From: Spirochaetales bacterium
Lineage (GTDB): Bacteria; Spirochaetota; Spirochaetia; DSM-2461
Length of the DNA stretch: 64,000 nt
Assembly (NCBI GenBank): GCA_028533045.1
Contig: JAQQAP010000014.1
Coordinates: 33,063 to 97,062 of the forward strand
Direction: 5' to 3'
Of this stretch, positions 17,232 to 26,361 are shown one piece after another. Numbering within the stretch: position 1 is the stretch's first letter; each line of letters begins with the position of its first letter. The notes beneath the pieces are model-generated. The model had not been told where the DNA came from and ran no database searches. It worked only from the letters and a program-made list of their open reading frames with translations. A program made the position numbers and the translations under genes.

Positions 17232-18037
17232 TTAATTTAATGTCTGAACTGGGCTTTTCCGAATATGAGTCCCGAACCTATGTGTCCCTTTTGCAGGAAA
17301 ACCCCGCCACGGCCTACGAGGCGGCCAAAAACGGCGGCCTTCCTACGGCAAAAATTTACCAGGTTTTGGCTAAGCTGCTCGATAAGGGGGTGGTGCTGGA
17401 GTTGGTGGAGAGCGGGAAAAAGCGTTATGTGCCTATGGATCCCGACGAATTTATTGGGCGGCAAAAGGTACGGATGAATACGAATTTGTCGGCTCTCAAA
17501 CGGGAAATGGCCAAGACTCGACGGGATACCAATGTTTCTTACATTTGGAATATTAACGACCGGGAGGAGTTCCTTCAGCAGGCGGAAACCATGATTGGCC
17601 GAGCGGATAAGTCCCTGCTTATTTCTCTTTGCGAAGAGGAGATGGACTACCTTTACCCCGCCATCAAACGAAAACAGGAGCAGGGAATTTCTTTAGCTAC
17701 GGTACTTTTTGGGGACAGGGAGTACGACTTGTCTCCCCTCTACTACCACCCCATAGGCCACACCTTGCATGCGGAAAAAGGGGGAAGGCATTTTTCCCTG
17801 GTCTCCGATTCGACCCAGGCCATGGCGGCTACAATTATCGATGAGGAACGAATTGAAGGGGCCTGGAGCGGCAACAGCGGCTTTGTAACGGTAACGGAAG
17901 ATTACATTAAGCATGACATTTATATTATGAAAATAGTCAGCCGCTTTGATGATGATCTCATTGATCGTTTCGGAGAGAATTACCATTATATGCGGGATGT
18001 ATTCCAGGACAGGGAGGAAAAAGATGGCCATCATTAA
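17216..18037 (+). CDS. TrmB-family transcriptional regulator
   Basis: 273 aa. The N-terminal winged helix carries the family signature LGFSEYESRTYVSLLQENPA and GLPTAKIYQVLAKLLDKGVV. The C-terminal part resembles the TrmB effector domain (AETMIGRADKSLLISLCEEE) with a PLD-like fold. TrmB proteins sense sugars or other metabolites. TTG 17180 is an in-frame alternative start, but that TTG is the -35 box of a strong promoter, so ATG 17216 on a leaderless mRNA fits better. It overlaps the aminotransferase start by 14 nt, so it may control that gene and itself. Confidence 0.88.
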   Translation: MVVNIVNLMSELGFSEYESRTYVSLLQENPATAYEAAKNGGLPTAKIYQVLAKLLDKGVVLELVESGKKRYVPMDPDEFIGRQKVRMNTNLSALKREMAKTRRDTNVSYIWNINDREEFLQQAETMIGRADKSLLISLCEEEMDYLYPAIKRKQEQGISLATVLFGDREYDLSPLYYHPIGHTLHAEKGGRHFSLVSDSTQAMAATIIDEERIEGAWSGNSGFVTVTEDYIKHDIYIMKIVSRFDDDLIDRFGENYHYMRDVFQDREEKDGHH

Positions 18038-18878
18038 TATCAACGGCGAGTGGTGCGACAAGGAAGAGGCGAAGATCTCCGTTTACGATCACGGACTTCT
18101 CTACGGAGACGGTCTTTTTGAGGGGATTCGAATCTACGGGGGAAAGATTTTTAAACTTGAGGCCCATCTGGAACGGCTCTCCGAAGGGGCCCGGGCGATT
18201 ATGCTGACTTTGCCCTCATCCCTTGAGGAGATAGGGGCCCTCCTGGAAGAGGGTGTGCGCCGTTACGGGCAGGACGAGGGATATATCCGGCTGGTTGTAA
18301 CAAGGGGCACCGGTTCCCTGGGTATTTCACCGGACAGCTGTGAAAAGGCTACCCTGGTTATGATTATCGATGAGATTCAGCTCTATCCCCGGGAATTTTA
18401 CGAAGAGGGAATTAAGGTGGTTACCGCCGCTTCCCGCCGTTTGACCGGTGATATTTTTGATCCCCGAATCAAATCGCTTAACTATCTGAACAATGTTTTG
18501 GCCAAGCTGGAAGCGAAGCAGGCGGGCTGCCTGGAAGCGGTTATGCTTAACCGGGAGGGCTATGTCTGCGAATGTACGGGGGACAATATTTTTGTGGTGA
18601 AAAAAGGGGTTCTTCTGACGCCTCCCTCCCATTTAGGTATGCTCGAGGGGATAACACGCAACACGATGATAGAACTGGCCCGGACAGGGGAGATTCCCTT
18701 TGAAGAAAAGGTTATGACCCGATTTGACCTTTATACAGCGGACGAATGTTTTCTCACCGGTTCCGGAGCGGAAGTTATCCCGGTTGTATCCGTTGACGGG
18801 CGAACGATTGGAACGGGAAGGCCCGGTGAACTTACCCAAAAGATGAGAGAACTTTTTAGAAAGAGAATTTTGCTTTAG
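18024..18878 (+). CDS. ilvE: Branched-chain amino acid aminotransferase (class IV PLP)
   Basis: 284 aa fold-type IV aminotransferase that interconverts Leu/Ile/Val with their 2-oxo acids. DHGLLYGDGLFEGIRIY near residue 20, the PLP lysine in RIKSLNYLNN near 153 and GYVCECTGDNIFVV are characteristic. GGGAGG fixes ATG 18024, inside the end of the regulator gene. The family also contains D-amino acid aminotransferase and aminodeoxychorismate lyase. Length and the GIRIY motif favour BCAT, but substrate assignment within class IV from sequence alone is not firm. Confidence 0.87.
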   Translation: MAIININGEWCDKEEAKISVYDHGLLYGDGLFEGIRIYGGKIFKLEAHLERLSEGARAIMLTLPSSLEEIGALLEEGVRRYGQDEGYIRLVVTRGTGSLGISPDSCEKATLVMIIDEIQLYPREFYEEGIKVVTAASRRLTGDIFDPRIKSLNYLNNVLAKLEAKQAGCLEAVMLNREGYVCECTGDNIFVVKKGVLLTPPSHLGMLEGITRNTMIELARTGEIPFEEKVMTRFDLYTADECFLTGSGAEVIPVVSVDGRTIGTGRPGELTQKMRELFRKRILL

Positions 18879-19495
18879 GGTTCGGGATCTAAGGGTGTGG
18901 GATTCTCGGTGAGGGGGATTTGGATGATCTCTTCCGGGTTTCCCTCTGCCGGGATGAGAGTTGTATTGTCAAAGGGACACTTTTCCAAACCGGTGGTGTA
19001 GTATACTGTGCCGCAGTGGGGACAAAGAAAATAGGAACCATCCTGACGAAAGGTGATTCGCTTTACCAGATTATAATGCATGAAAAGCCGACCATAGGAG
19101 CCAAAGGCGGCATCAAAGCCTCCCAGGTAACCCAGGGTGTCCATAAAGATGTCGTAGCTTTCCCCGTTGGTCAGGGTGATTCGGGCGGGGGTATAATCAT
19201 TTTCCGGCTTGCCGTAGAGGTCGGTAAATTGAATTTCCTTGATGCGATTCAGTTCCAGTGCGTAGGTAACAACCCCCGTTTCCGTTCCCCGCCGTATCCA
19301 AAAAAAATATTTTTGTTCGTCCTCCATGGTGTGGAAGGCGGCGGCGGTGAGGCTTATGACTTCCCCGTCGGCCAGTTCCACTTCCATATCATAGAAGGGG
19401 TCATAGCTCTGTTCCCTGCTGAAGATGACCCTCTCCTGGGTCCAAACAAGGCTTGAGAACAGGAGGAGAAATCCGGCTATGGCATATCGCTTCAT
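18875..19495 (-). CDS. Exported protein with a Cys-rich C-terminal segment, unknown function
   Basis: About 206 aa. A signal peptide (MKRYAIAGFLLLFSSLVW) without a lipobox suggests export to the periplasm. The body is beta-rich (QSYDPFYDMEVELADGEVI, ARITLTNGESYDIFMD). Near the C-terminus CPHCGTVYYTTGLEKCPFD resembles a zinc ribbon with three Cys. I do not recognise the family. The start is uncertain: upstream in-frame ATGs at 19516 and 19504 overlap or abut the RNase stop, and none has a Shine-Dalgarno. Translation may be coupled to the RNase gene. Confidence 0.7.
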   Translation of the reverse strand: MKRYAIAGFLLLFSSLVWTQERVIFSREQSYDPFYDMEVELADGEVISLTAAAFHTMEDEQKYFFWIRRGTETGVVTYALELNRIKEIQFTDLYGKPENDYTPARITLTNGESYDIFMDTLGYLGGFDAAFGSYGRLFMHYNLVKRITFRQDGSYFLCPHCGTVYYTTGLEKCPFDNTTLIPAEGNPEEIIQIPLTENPTPLDPEP

Positions 19496-19508
19496 AGAAA
19501 ACATTTTA

Positions 19509-21329
19509 TCATTCATCAATGGCAAAGACAACTCTCCGTTCGGCCAAGTCGATGGACTGAACTTTTAAAGTCACTTTACAGTTATACTCGCGCGGTTCCT
19601 TAAGGGATATGCGGGGTTCCATGGCCAATTCGGGAATAAGGAAGACCCCCAGTTTATCGGTCTTGTCCACCATAATGGCCTCGCCCCGCCAATCGGGCCG
19701 CTCCAGGAGGTAATTGATTTTCCAATGCTGATTGGAAGCCCGCTCGGCCTGTGTTACCTGGGAAGAGAGGGACTCGCAGGCGGTGGTTCCCTCGAGCATA
19801 TCCTCCTCTTCACGAACATGACCGCCGGTTATAAACGCCCGGAGCTGCTGCATGGTCATCAAGTCGGAATAACGACGGAGCGGGCTGGTCACACGGGTGT
19901 AAACGTCCAGGCCCAGTCCGCTGTGTTTGGAAGGGGACAGGGTGACCCGGCTGCGCTGCATGATTTTTCTTTTGGCAAATTCCCCGGCCAATCCTTCCAG
20001 CTTCTGGGGATTATTCTCCGGTGTGGGCTGACTGACAAAGGGTACGGGAATGTTATGGGAGATGGCGTAGGATGCGGCGGCGTTTCCGGCGAGCATCATG
20101 CTCTCCGCAACCATTTCCCGGCTCTCCAATCGGGGCAGCGGAGTTATGTGAATCTCCCCTGCTCCGCCCTCTTCCACGCGAAGTTTTACTTCCGGCATTT
20201 CTATGGAACAGGCTCCGTTGGTCCTCCGCCGTTCCCGGCATTGGGCCAGTCGGGCGGCAATGGTTTTGAAGGGCTCCTCTTCCATCTTTCCGTCCGCCTG
20301 GGCATAGGTCAGTCTTTCCACTTTTACCCAGGAGAGTTGAATATCCACATCGGCCACAGAGCCGTCATCATTCAGGGTAATTCCAAAGGAAAAACCGGGG
20401 GAGCGGTTCTCCTGCAGTCCCATACCAAGCTGTTCCGTTACGGCGGGGGGAAGCATGGTAACGGTTTTCTCCGGGATATAAAGATTGGCCCCCCGGTCGC
20501 GGGCTTCCAGGTCCAGGGGGGATTCGGGGGTAACCAGGGCGGCGGCGTCGGCTATGTGAACCCAGAGTTTCTCTCCGTCCCAGCCTACCGCATCGTCCGG
20601 GTCCGTATTTCCTTCGTCATCAATGGCGTAGGAGGTGAAATGGGTCAGGTCGGTACGGTTTTCTTCGGGAAGTGAGGGGACCTCCAGATCGGGATTGCTT
20701 CCTTTACATCCGAAGCGGGGCGGATAGGGATTCCAACGGGCGGGAACCCGGCTCCACTTCATAAGCAGTTTATGGGCGTTTTCCGGGGTCTGCTCTTTTT
20801 TCAGCTCCGAAAGGACGGCGCTTTTCTTGATATAGCCCTGGGCCATCTGTTCCACTTCCCGCAGCCAGGACTCGTCCTCTTCCAGAAACTCTTCCTTCTT
20901 GAGACGGCTGACAAAATCGGCCCAGCGCTGGGCCGCCTCTTCCTTCTCACGGGCGGCATTTTCCCGTTTTTCCCGCTCCTCCGGAGTGGTTACTTCTATG
21001 GCGTCTACGGTTCCCTTGAACCAGGCCGTACGATTCAGTAGCATAAAGACCGACCAGGCGGCGGAGGGAGTATAATCGCCGTAAATCAACTCGGCCAGAT
21101 CCTCCAGGGAAGGATTTTCACCCTGGAAAAGTTCCCACGCATCGGAGGGATCACCCTCAAGCTGTTCAAGGGCTCCCAAAGAGGCCAAAGGACCTTCGTG
21201 GAGTAGAATGACATCCTTCTGACGGACCTTTTTTTCTCCTTTCTGCAGGGTTAAAACGATTTTTTCCCCTTCCCTGTTTTTAATAAGGGCGGGGCTCTGT
21301 TTATATAAAACTAACGATTTCTCTTTCAA
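19509..21329 (-). CDS. RNase II/R-family (RNB domain) exoribonuclease
   Basis: 606 aa. The RNB catalytic domain begins near residue 230 with YAIDDEGNTDPDDAVGWD, whose Asp residues bind catalytic magnesium. It continues through LWVHIADAAALV, RGANLYIPEKTVTMLPP and SPLRRYSDLMTMQQLRAF. It degrades RNA processively 3'-5' in the cytosol. The N-terminus is lower in similarity, as in spirochaete and cyanobacterial RNB proteins. The start is TTG, preceded by AGAGGA and overlapping the upstream kinase stop (TTGA). A C-terminal S1-like strand region ends in VQSIDLAERRVVFAIDE. Confidence 0.88.
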   Translation of the reverse strand: MKEKSLVLYKQSPALIKNREGEKIVLTLQKGEKKVRQKDVILLHEGPLASLGALEQLEGDPSDAWELFQGENPSLEDLAELIYGDYTPSAAWSVFMLLNRTAWFKGTVDAIEVTTPEEREKRENAAREKEEAAQRWADFVSRLKKEEFLEEDESWLREVEQMAQGYIKKSAVLSELKKEQTPENAHKLLMKWSRVPARWNPYPPRFGCKGSNPDLEVPSLPEENRTDLTHFTSYAIDDEGNTDPDDAVGWDGEKLWVHIADAAALVTPESPLDLEARDRGANLYIPEKTVTMLPPAVTEQLGMGLQENRSPGFSFGITLNDDGSVADVDIQLSWVKVERLTYAQADGKMEEEPFKTIAARLAQCRERRRTNGACSIEMPEVKLRVEEGGAGEIHITPLPRLESREMVAESMMLAGNAAASYAISHNIPVPFVSQPTPENNPQKLEGLAGEFAKRKIMQRSRVTLSPSKHSGLGLDVYTRVTSPLRRYSDLMTMQQLRAFITGGHVREEEDMLEGTTACESLSSQVTQAERASNQHWKINYLLERPDWRGEAIMVDKTDKLGVFLIPELAMEPRISLKEPREYNCKVTLKVQSIDLAERRVVFAIDE

Positions 21330-23311
21330 GTCGTCCTCTTCTTTTTAAATTCTCCGTAAAGACGGTAAAGGCACTGGGCCAAATCCCAGTAGAGCGGCAT
21401 CTTATCACGGTCATCGGGCTCTTTCAAGGCCATCTCCAGGATCAAAGCGGACCGGGCCATCTCATCGGCCATAATGCTCAGAGCCCCCCCCTTAAGGGAG
21501 TGGCTGTTCCTGTGGGCCTCTACCCAACGTTCATTATCCAGGTCAAGAACGATCTCTTCCATGAGCCCCATGGCTGAGTCAAGATAACCCTCAATAACCA
21601 TATCGGCGTCTTCCGCCCCTCCCATATCTTCGCAAAATTCGTCATAACGGAGTATGGGCAGTTCCTTTTCCGATTCGTCAACTTCTTCTATATCAAAGGA
21701 CAGCTCCGGCTCGTCCACCTCAATGCTCCCCTCCCTACGGCTCAACCAAAAGTAGATATGGTCGAGAAAACTTTCCCGACGAATTGGTTTGGCGAGGAAA
21801 TCGCTCATGCCCGCCCGGCGGCAGGCCTCCCGGTCGGAAGCGAAGGCGCTGGCCGACATTCCTACAATGGGAATATCCTCGCCTCCCTCCATTTTCCGTA
21901 TTTCCATGGTGGCTTCCAACCCGCTGAGGCGAGGCATGTGAACGTCCATAATAATCATATCGTAGGAATTGCGGGCGAACTTTCGAATGGCCTCTTCCCC
22001 ATTCTCAGCCACGTCCACGGTAATATCGTAGGGCTCCAGATGGAGGAGAACAATATCCTGGTTCACCTTATAGTCCTCGGCCAGAAGAATTTTCCCGGAA
22101 GAAAGCCGGCTTAAATCGGTCTCTTCCAAAAAGGCGGAAAGCGATGTGCTGCCATGGGCTTCTCCCATCCTCATGGGAATAACAAAACTGAATTCGGTCC
22201 CCTTTCCCACCTCACTATAGAGCTGAATATGACCTTCCATTATCTCGACCAGTTCTTTACAAATGGCCACACCCAGCCCGGTTCCCCCGTAACGTCGTTG
22301 GATTGAGTTGTCCGCCTGAATGAATTTTTCAAATACGGCGGCCTGCTTCTCCGGGGCAATTCCTATCCCCGTATCTCTTACGGCAAAACGGATCCAGTCT
22401 TTCTCTTCGGTCCGGGCAAAGAGGTTAACGCTCAGTTCCACCTCTCCCCGGGCGGTAAACTTAACCGCATTGGAGAGAAGGTTGGTAAGGATTTGCCCCA
22501 GACGAAAGGAGTCCCCCACATAGGAATCGGCCAGCTCATCATCCACATGGAGTTCGAAGGAAAGATTTTTTTCGGTCAATTTGGGCTTAAAAGGATTGGC
22601 CTGTTCTTTTACCAACTTTTTTAGACGAAAACCGTCGTACTCAAGCTGAACCTGATTGGCCTCGATCTTGGAAATATCCAAAAGCTGATTTATCAGAGTC
22701 ATCAATCGTTCCGACTCATTTAGAATATTATCGGCAAAGCGGACAATATTCCCCTCGCCGGCCCGTTGGATTAATTCGGCGTAGCCCACAATCCCGTTCA
22801 GGGGCGTTCGTATCTCGTGGGACATATTGGCCAGGAAAAGGGATTTGGCATGGTTGGCCTGTTCTGCTTCACGAATGGCCTCGAGCATACGTTTTTCCGC
22901 ATTTACCAGGCTAGTAATATCCCGGGCGGCCCCTTCTATAGTATCTCCCTTATACCGGGCGGAGATACGGACCATTCGCTCCTCTCCGGAAATACGAAGA
23001 GGGCTGGAAAATGTCAGAGACTCCTCCGAAGGGTAGTCGCTCTCCTTTAACTCTTCCAGTTCTGCAAAAATACCAAAGCGCTCAAAGAGAGAGTCCAGTT
23101 CGCCAAGCTCCTCCACCGCAAATGTTTTAAGAAGCTCCTTATTTGCCGTAAGCACCCGGTTGGTTCGGACATCTATACGAAAGAGACCGGCCAGGGCATT
23201 CTCAAAAAGATATTGATACTGCTCTTCCAGGGCCAGTTTCTGGTCCTCCAGCTGGAACATTTCCTGCTGAATAAGACGTCGTTCCGATTCCCCCAGGAAA
23301 TCTTCAGCCAT
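21326..23311 (-). CDS. Hybrid histidine kinase with PAS, receiver and Hpt domains
   Basis: 661 aa, no membrane segment, so cytosolic. Order: short coiled coil, PAS (~30-140), HisKA with SHEIRTPLNGIVGYAEL near 163, HATPase with NLLSNAVKFT near 275 and GTGLGVAICKELVE, receiver with phospho-Asp in MIIMDVHMP near 453, and Hpt with AHRNSHSLKGGA near 600. This is a complete internal phosphorelay. It overlaps the single-domain receiver upstream by 8 nt, which is a probable partner. No output domain is present, so signalling passes on to other proteins, possibly chemotaxis-like or c-di-GMP pathways. Confidence 0.93.
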   Translation of the reverse strand: MAEDFLGESERRLIQQEMFQLEDQKLALEEQYQYLFENALAGLFRIDVRTNRVLTANKELLKTFAVEELGELDSLFERFGIFAELEELKESDYPSEESLTFSSPLRISGEERMVRISARYKGDTIEGAARDITSLVNAEKRMLEAIREAEQANHAKSLFLANMSHEIRTPLNGIVGYAELIQRAGEGNIVRFADNILNESERLMTLINQLLDISKIEANQVQLEYDGFRLKKLVKEQANPFKPKLTEKNLSFELHVDDELADSYVGDSFRLGQILTNLLSNAVKFTARGEVELSVNLFARTEEKDWIRFAVRDTGIGIAPEKQAAVFEKFIQADNSIQRRYGGTGLGVAICKELVEIMEGHIQLYSEVGKGTEFSFVIPMRMGEAHGSTSLSAFLEETDLSRLSSGKILLAEDYKVNQDIVLLHLEPYDITVDVAENGEEAIRKFARNSYDMIIMDVHMPRLSGLEATMEIRKMEGGEDIPIVGMSASAFASDREACRRAGMSDFLAKPIRRESFLDHIYFWLSRREGSIEVDEPELSFDIEEVDESEKELPILRYDEFCEDMGGAEDADMVIEGYLDSAMGLMEEIVLDLDNERWVEAHRNSHSLKGGALSIMADEMARSALILEMALKEPDDRDKMPLYWDLAQCLYRLYGEFKKKRTT

Positions 23312-23687
23312 TTACCGCTTCCTTGAGAGATCCGAGGATCTGGTTAAAGGTGACCGGTTTGGTCAAATAATAGTCGGCTCCCATGGCGTAGCCCTTTTCT
23401 ATATCCCGGTCCTGTGCCCGGGCGCTCAACATAATAAGAGGGATGGAAGCTGTCTCGGGCTTCTCCTTAAGTTTCTGTGCCACCGAATAACCGTCCAGCC
23501 CGGGCATTTGAACATCCATGATAATTACCTGGGGATTATTCTGAACCAGTTCAAGCACCTCCTCCCCGGTCCCGGCTTCAAAAACCTCCAGGCCCCGGGA
23601 GCGAAGGCCCTTGGCAATATGCATACGAATATACTCTTCGTCATCGGCAATCAGGACTCTCTTTCCCTGTAAATCGCTGTCTACCAA
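23304..23687 (-). CDS. Single-domain response regulator
   Basis: 127 aa CheY-like receiver and nothing else. DD pair in LIADDEEYIR, phospho-Asp in VIIMDVQMPG near residue 57, Thr/Ser position in LIMLSARAQD and Lys in YYLTKPVTF are all intact. TTG start with AAGGAG upstream. It probably shuttles phosphate with the hybrid kinase whose gene it overlaps. It lies 10 nt downstream of the hexokinase gene, so the hexokinase promoter may drive the whole minus-strand run to 18.9 kb. Confidence 0.92.
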   Translation of the reverse strand: MVDSDLQGKRVLIADDEEYIRMHIAKGLRSRGLEVFEAGTGEEVLELVQNNPQVIIMDVQMPGLDGYSVAQKLKEKPETASIPLIMLSARAQDRDIEKGYAMGADYYLTKPVTFNQILGSLKEAVNG

Positions 23688-23697
23688 TTTTCTCTCC

Positions 23698-25005
23698 TTA
23701 GTTCGTCAATGCGGCAATGGCCGCTCCCAAAAGGGGGGCATCCTCTACCCGAACAATCTCATAATAACGGGGATCTTCACCGGCAAGGGCTTCATCTAAA
23801 TAGGCTTCCACCCGGAAGCGGAAGCGGAAATAGGCGTAAAAGGTGGTGCCGTCCACGGTCAGACAGAAGGGATTAAGCACATTCCGGCCCGAATCGGTCT
23901 TAAGCATAACCGCCGCCATACTGGCTGCGGTAGCTTTGGCCGCCCGCTCCAGAAGCAGATCGATAATCCAGTAAACCTTCTCTTTCTCTTCCTCCGAAGA
24001 AGATAACAAGGCCTGTACGAGCCGGTTTTTCCCGTCCCGGGGATTGTGAAGGTAGTTTCCCGTATCGATGGTATTCAAAGTCCCCAGGGCGGCAATTTTC
24101 TTACCCGTTTCTGCGGCAAGGAACCCCTCCGTCACGGCAAGTTCCAAGGTTTCCTGGACAAGCCCTCCAAAATATCCTCCCGAGGAGAGTTTCTCTTGGT
24201 AGTATTTACCGGGACAGGTGGTTTTTCCGTCAAAGGAAAGATCCGCCTTACCCCGGGGGATAAGACTAAAACCACCCGATTCGGTATTTATAATCTGATG
24301 GGCCAGACCGCTTTTCTCGATCTTCCCGATATTCTCTTCCTTTTCCAGATAACAGCTATTAAGCCCTGTTCCCAGAATATATCCCATATAACCGTCATAT
24401 CCCCTATCGGGATGGACAGACATACCCGTAAGCAGTGTGGCCACTGTATCGTTGAGGATAACAACTTTCTGATTTCCCCGGCAGCCGGCCTTTTTAAGAT
24501 AGGCCAACAGGTTCTCTCCAATAGGCTTATTCAAAACTTCGGGAGCCTTGATTTCCTTGGTAAAAAGAAGAGGGATTCCATCCCGTTCGGGGGTCACTTC
24601 CGCCGGATAGGAGAAGCAGAAACCTATGGCATCGCTCTCGTCGGCAAAATCCTTGATCCTGTCTGCGAACACTGTATAAAACTCGTCAAGACTGACTTCC
24701 CGATCGATACCGGGCATGGGAACCTTGGTAAACTTTTCGATAACGGCCTTTCCCTCGTCGTCAAAATGGACAAGGGCGGCACGGAGGTTAGTTCCCCCTG
24801 CATCGAGTACGGTCACTTTCTTATTCGAAGGGATCTCCGGACGGGCATCGATATAGGTGGGAATCATGGCGATGGACGAATCGGTACCGGCTAGTCCCTT
24901 ATCCATTTCCCCTTGAAAATCCCTTATGTAATCGTTAAGATCCAAATCTCCGGCGAACATATTTTGTCGGCTTAAAAAATCGGCGGCGGCTGTTTTCAAA
25001 TCCAC
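23698..25005 (-). CDS. Hexokinase (eukaryote-type family)
   Basis: 435 aa, cytosolic, phosphorylates glucose or other hexoses with ATP. The actin/hexokinase fold marks are DAGGTNLRAALVHF (phosphate 1), FCFSYPAEVTPERDG, catalytic Asp in VILNDTVATLL and GYILGTGLNSCYLE. Size and motifs match the eukaryote-type hexokinase found in treponemes and related bacteria rather than bacterial GlcK. The reading frame extends to 25080, but AGGAGAG precedes a GTG at 25005 and the upstream part covers the promoter, so 25005 is the start. Confidence 0.9.
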   Translation of the reverse strand: MDLKTAAADFLSRQNMFAGDLDLNDYIRDFQGEMDKGLAGTDSSIAMIPTYIDARPEIPSNKKVTVLDAGGTNLRAALVHFDDEGKAVIEKFTKVPMPGIDREVSLDEFYTVFADRIKDFADESDAIGFCFSYPAEVTPERDGIPLLFTKEIKAPEVLNKPIGENLLAYLKKAGCRGNQKVVILNDTVATLLTGMSVHPDRGYDGYMGYILGTGLNSCYLEKEENIGKIEKSGLAHQIINTESGGFSLIPRGKADLSFDGKTTCPGKYYQEKLSSGGYFGGLVQETLELAVTEGFLAAETGKKIAALGTLNTIDTGNYLHNPRDGKNRLVQALLSSSEEEKEKVYWIIDLLLERAAKATAASMAAVMLKTDSGRNVLNPFCLTVDGTTFYAYFRFRFRVEAYLDEALAGEDPRYYEIVRVEDAPLLGAAIAALTN

Positions 25006-25022
25006 AGTAAACTCTCCTGCCC

Positions 25023-25071
25023 TTGATGTAATGTATACAGTAAGTCTATAGTCTAGGAAGGGGAAGGTCAA
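25023..25071. promoter_or_regulatory. Overlapping divergent promoters of rlmH and hexokinase
   Basis: Plus strand: TTGATG (25023-25028), 18 bp, TATAGT (25047-25052) toward rlmH. Minus strand: TTGACC (25066-25071), 17 bp, TAGACT (25043-25048) toward hexokinase. The two -10 boxes overlap, so the promoters probably compete. Confidence 0.55.
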
Positions 25072-25074
25072 GTT

Positions 25075-25554
25075 ATGCAAATAACAATTCTATGCGTAGG
25101 AAAACTAAAAGAAAAGTATCTTAAAGCGGGAGTGGAAGAGTATACCAAGCGACTGGGAGCCTACGGGAAAATCAGCCTGATAGAAGTGGCCGATGAAAAA
25201 TGCCCCGACCGGGGAAGCGACCGGGAAAAGGAGATCGTCCGGCAAAAAGAGGCGGAACGGATTCTGGCAAAACTCCCCCCTTCGGCCTGGCCGGTCACTC
25301 TGGAAATCGGCGGGCGCATGCTCTCAAGCGAAGAGTTGGCCCGGGAACTGGACGGCATGCCTCACAAGGGCGTAAGCCACGTAGCCTTTATCATCGGGGG
25401 GTCGCTGGGCCTGGATGAATCGGTGAGAAAACGGAGCAAACTGGCCCTATCCTTCTCCAAGATGACCTTTCCCCACCAGCTTATGAGGCTCATACTAACG
25501 GAGCAGATCTACCGGGCCTTCACCATTATCCAGGGAACGCCCTATCATAAATAG
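25075..25554 (+). CDS. rlmH: 23S rRNA (pseudouridine1915-N3)-methyltransferase
   Basis: 159 aa SPOUT methyltransferase that modifies pseudouridine in helix 69 of 23S rRNA using SAM. Family marks: MQITILCVGKLKEKYLK at the N-terminus, the SAM-binding FIIGGSLGLDESVR near 100, KMTFPHQLMRLILTEQIYRA, and the invariant C-terminus GTPYHK. Full length. The convergent DUF445 gene ends 4 nt downstream. Confidence 0.96.
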   Translation: MQITILCVGKLKEKYLKAGVEEYTKRLGAYGKISLIEVADEKCPDRGSDREKEIVRQKEAERILAKLPPSAWPVTLEIGGRMLSSEELARELDGMPHKGVSHVAFIIGGSLGLDESVRKRSKLALSFSKMTFPHQLMRLILTEQIYRAFTIIQGTPYHK

Positions 25555-25558
25555 CGGT

Positions 25559-26272
25559 CTAAACCGGGAGAAAAGTCACCACCAGTCCAATCAATCCGCC
25601 GAACACGCCGCCCCAAACGACAAGCCAGCCCAGATGCTTGCGAATCATATCCTGAATAATGCGTTTAACCTGTTCCGGGGTTAACTCGTCCAGACGATCC
25701 TGCACCAGGCTTTCCACTTTCTTCTGTACCATGGTGGGGATGTGGGGCATATCGGTACTTTCCAGGAGAGCGGCGGTTTTTTCCGGGGTGAATTCCTGCG
25801 CCATATATTCGCGGATGCGGGCAATGGCCGGTTCCCGGTACTGCTCCAGGAGCCCTTTTCCCCCGAACATTCCCAACATTCCCCCCACTCCGGAAGAGAG
25901 AACTTCATTAACAAGACTGTCGTAGATAGGATTGAAATCGATTTTATCCGCCATTTTGCCTATATCGATCTGGCCGACCAACGCTTCCCGACTATCGGCG
26001 AAAAAGCGGTCTATCTTGTCATCGGAGAAAAATTCCTCCATAACCAGATTTTTAAGGCCCTTCTTAATCTCTTCGAAGTGGCGGGGAATAACCCCGGAAC
26101 CATACAGAAGAGGAACTCGCTCAAAAAGCATATAAACCGCCAACCAGTTGGTAACGGCGCCGGAGAGGGCAAAGATTCCCACAGAGAGGAGCTGTTCCCT
26201 GCCCCAGGGAGAAAAATATCCCGCCCCGATAAAGAGGAGGGCGACCAAATTCGTAACTAAGCTCTTATTCAT
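25559..26272 (-). CDS. DUF445-family membrane protein
   Basis: 237 aa. One helical hairpin at the N-terminus (LVALLFIGAGYFSPWG, GAVTNWLAVYMLFERVP) and a final membrane helix (LVVWGGVFGGLIGLVVTFL) frame a charged middle region rich in helices. The signature GAVTNWLAVYMLFERVPLLYG followed by IPRHFEEIKKGL is typical of DUF445 (YheB/YjiN-like) proteins, whose function is not known. No clear Shine-Dalgarno is present. Monocistronic and convergent with rlmH. Confidence 0.85.
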   Translation of the reverse strand: MNKSLVTNLVALLFIGAGYFSPWGREQLLSVGIFALSGAVTNWLAVYMLFERVPLLYGSGVIPRHFEEIKKGLKNLVMEEFFSDDKIDRFFADSREALVGQIDIGKMADKIDFNPIYDSLVNEVLSSGVGGMLGMFGGKGLLEQYREPAIARIREYMAQEFTPEKTAALLESTDMPHIPTMVQKKVESLVQDRLDELTPEQVKRIIQDMIRKHLGWLVVWGGVFGGLIGLVVTFLPV

Positions 26273-26361
26273 GGAGGGTAAGATAATAAATATGCCGTAA
26301 AATGAGAAGATATTCTTTCCTTTTCTTGTCTTTTTTACTCATTTGACTAATAATATAGGAA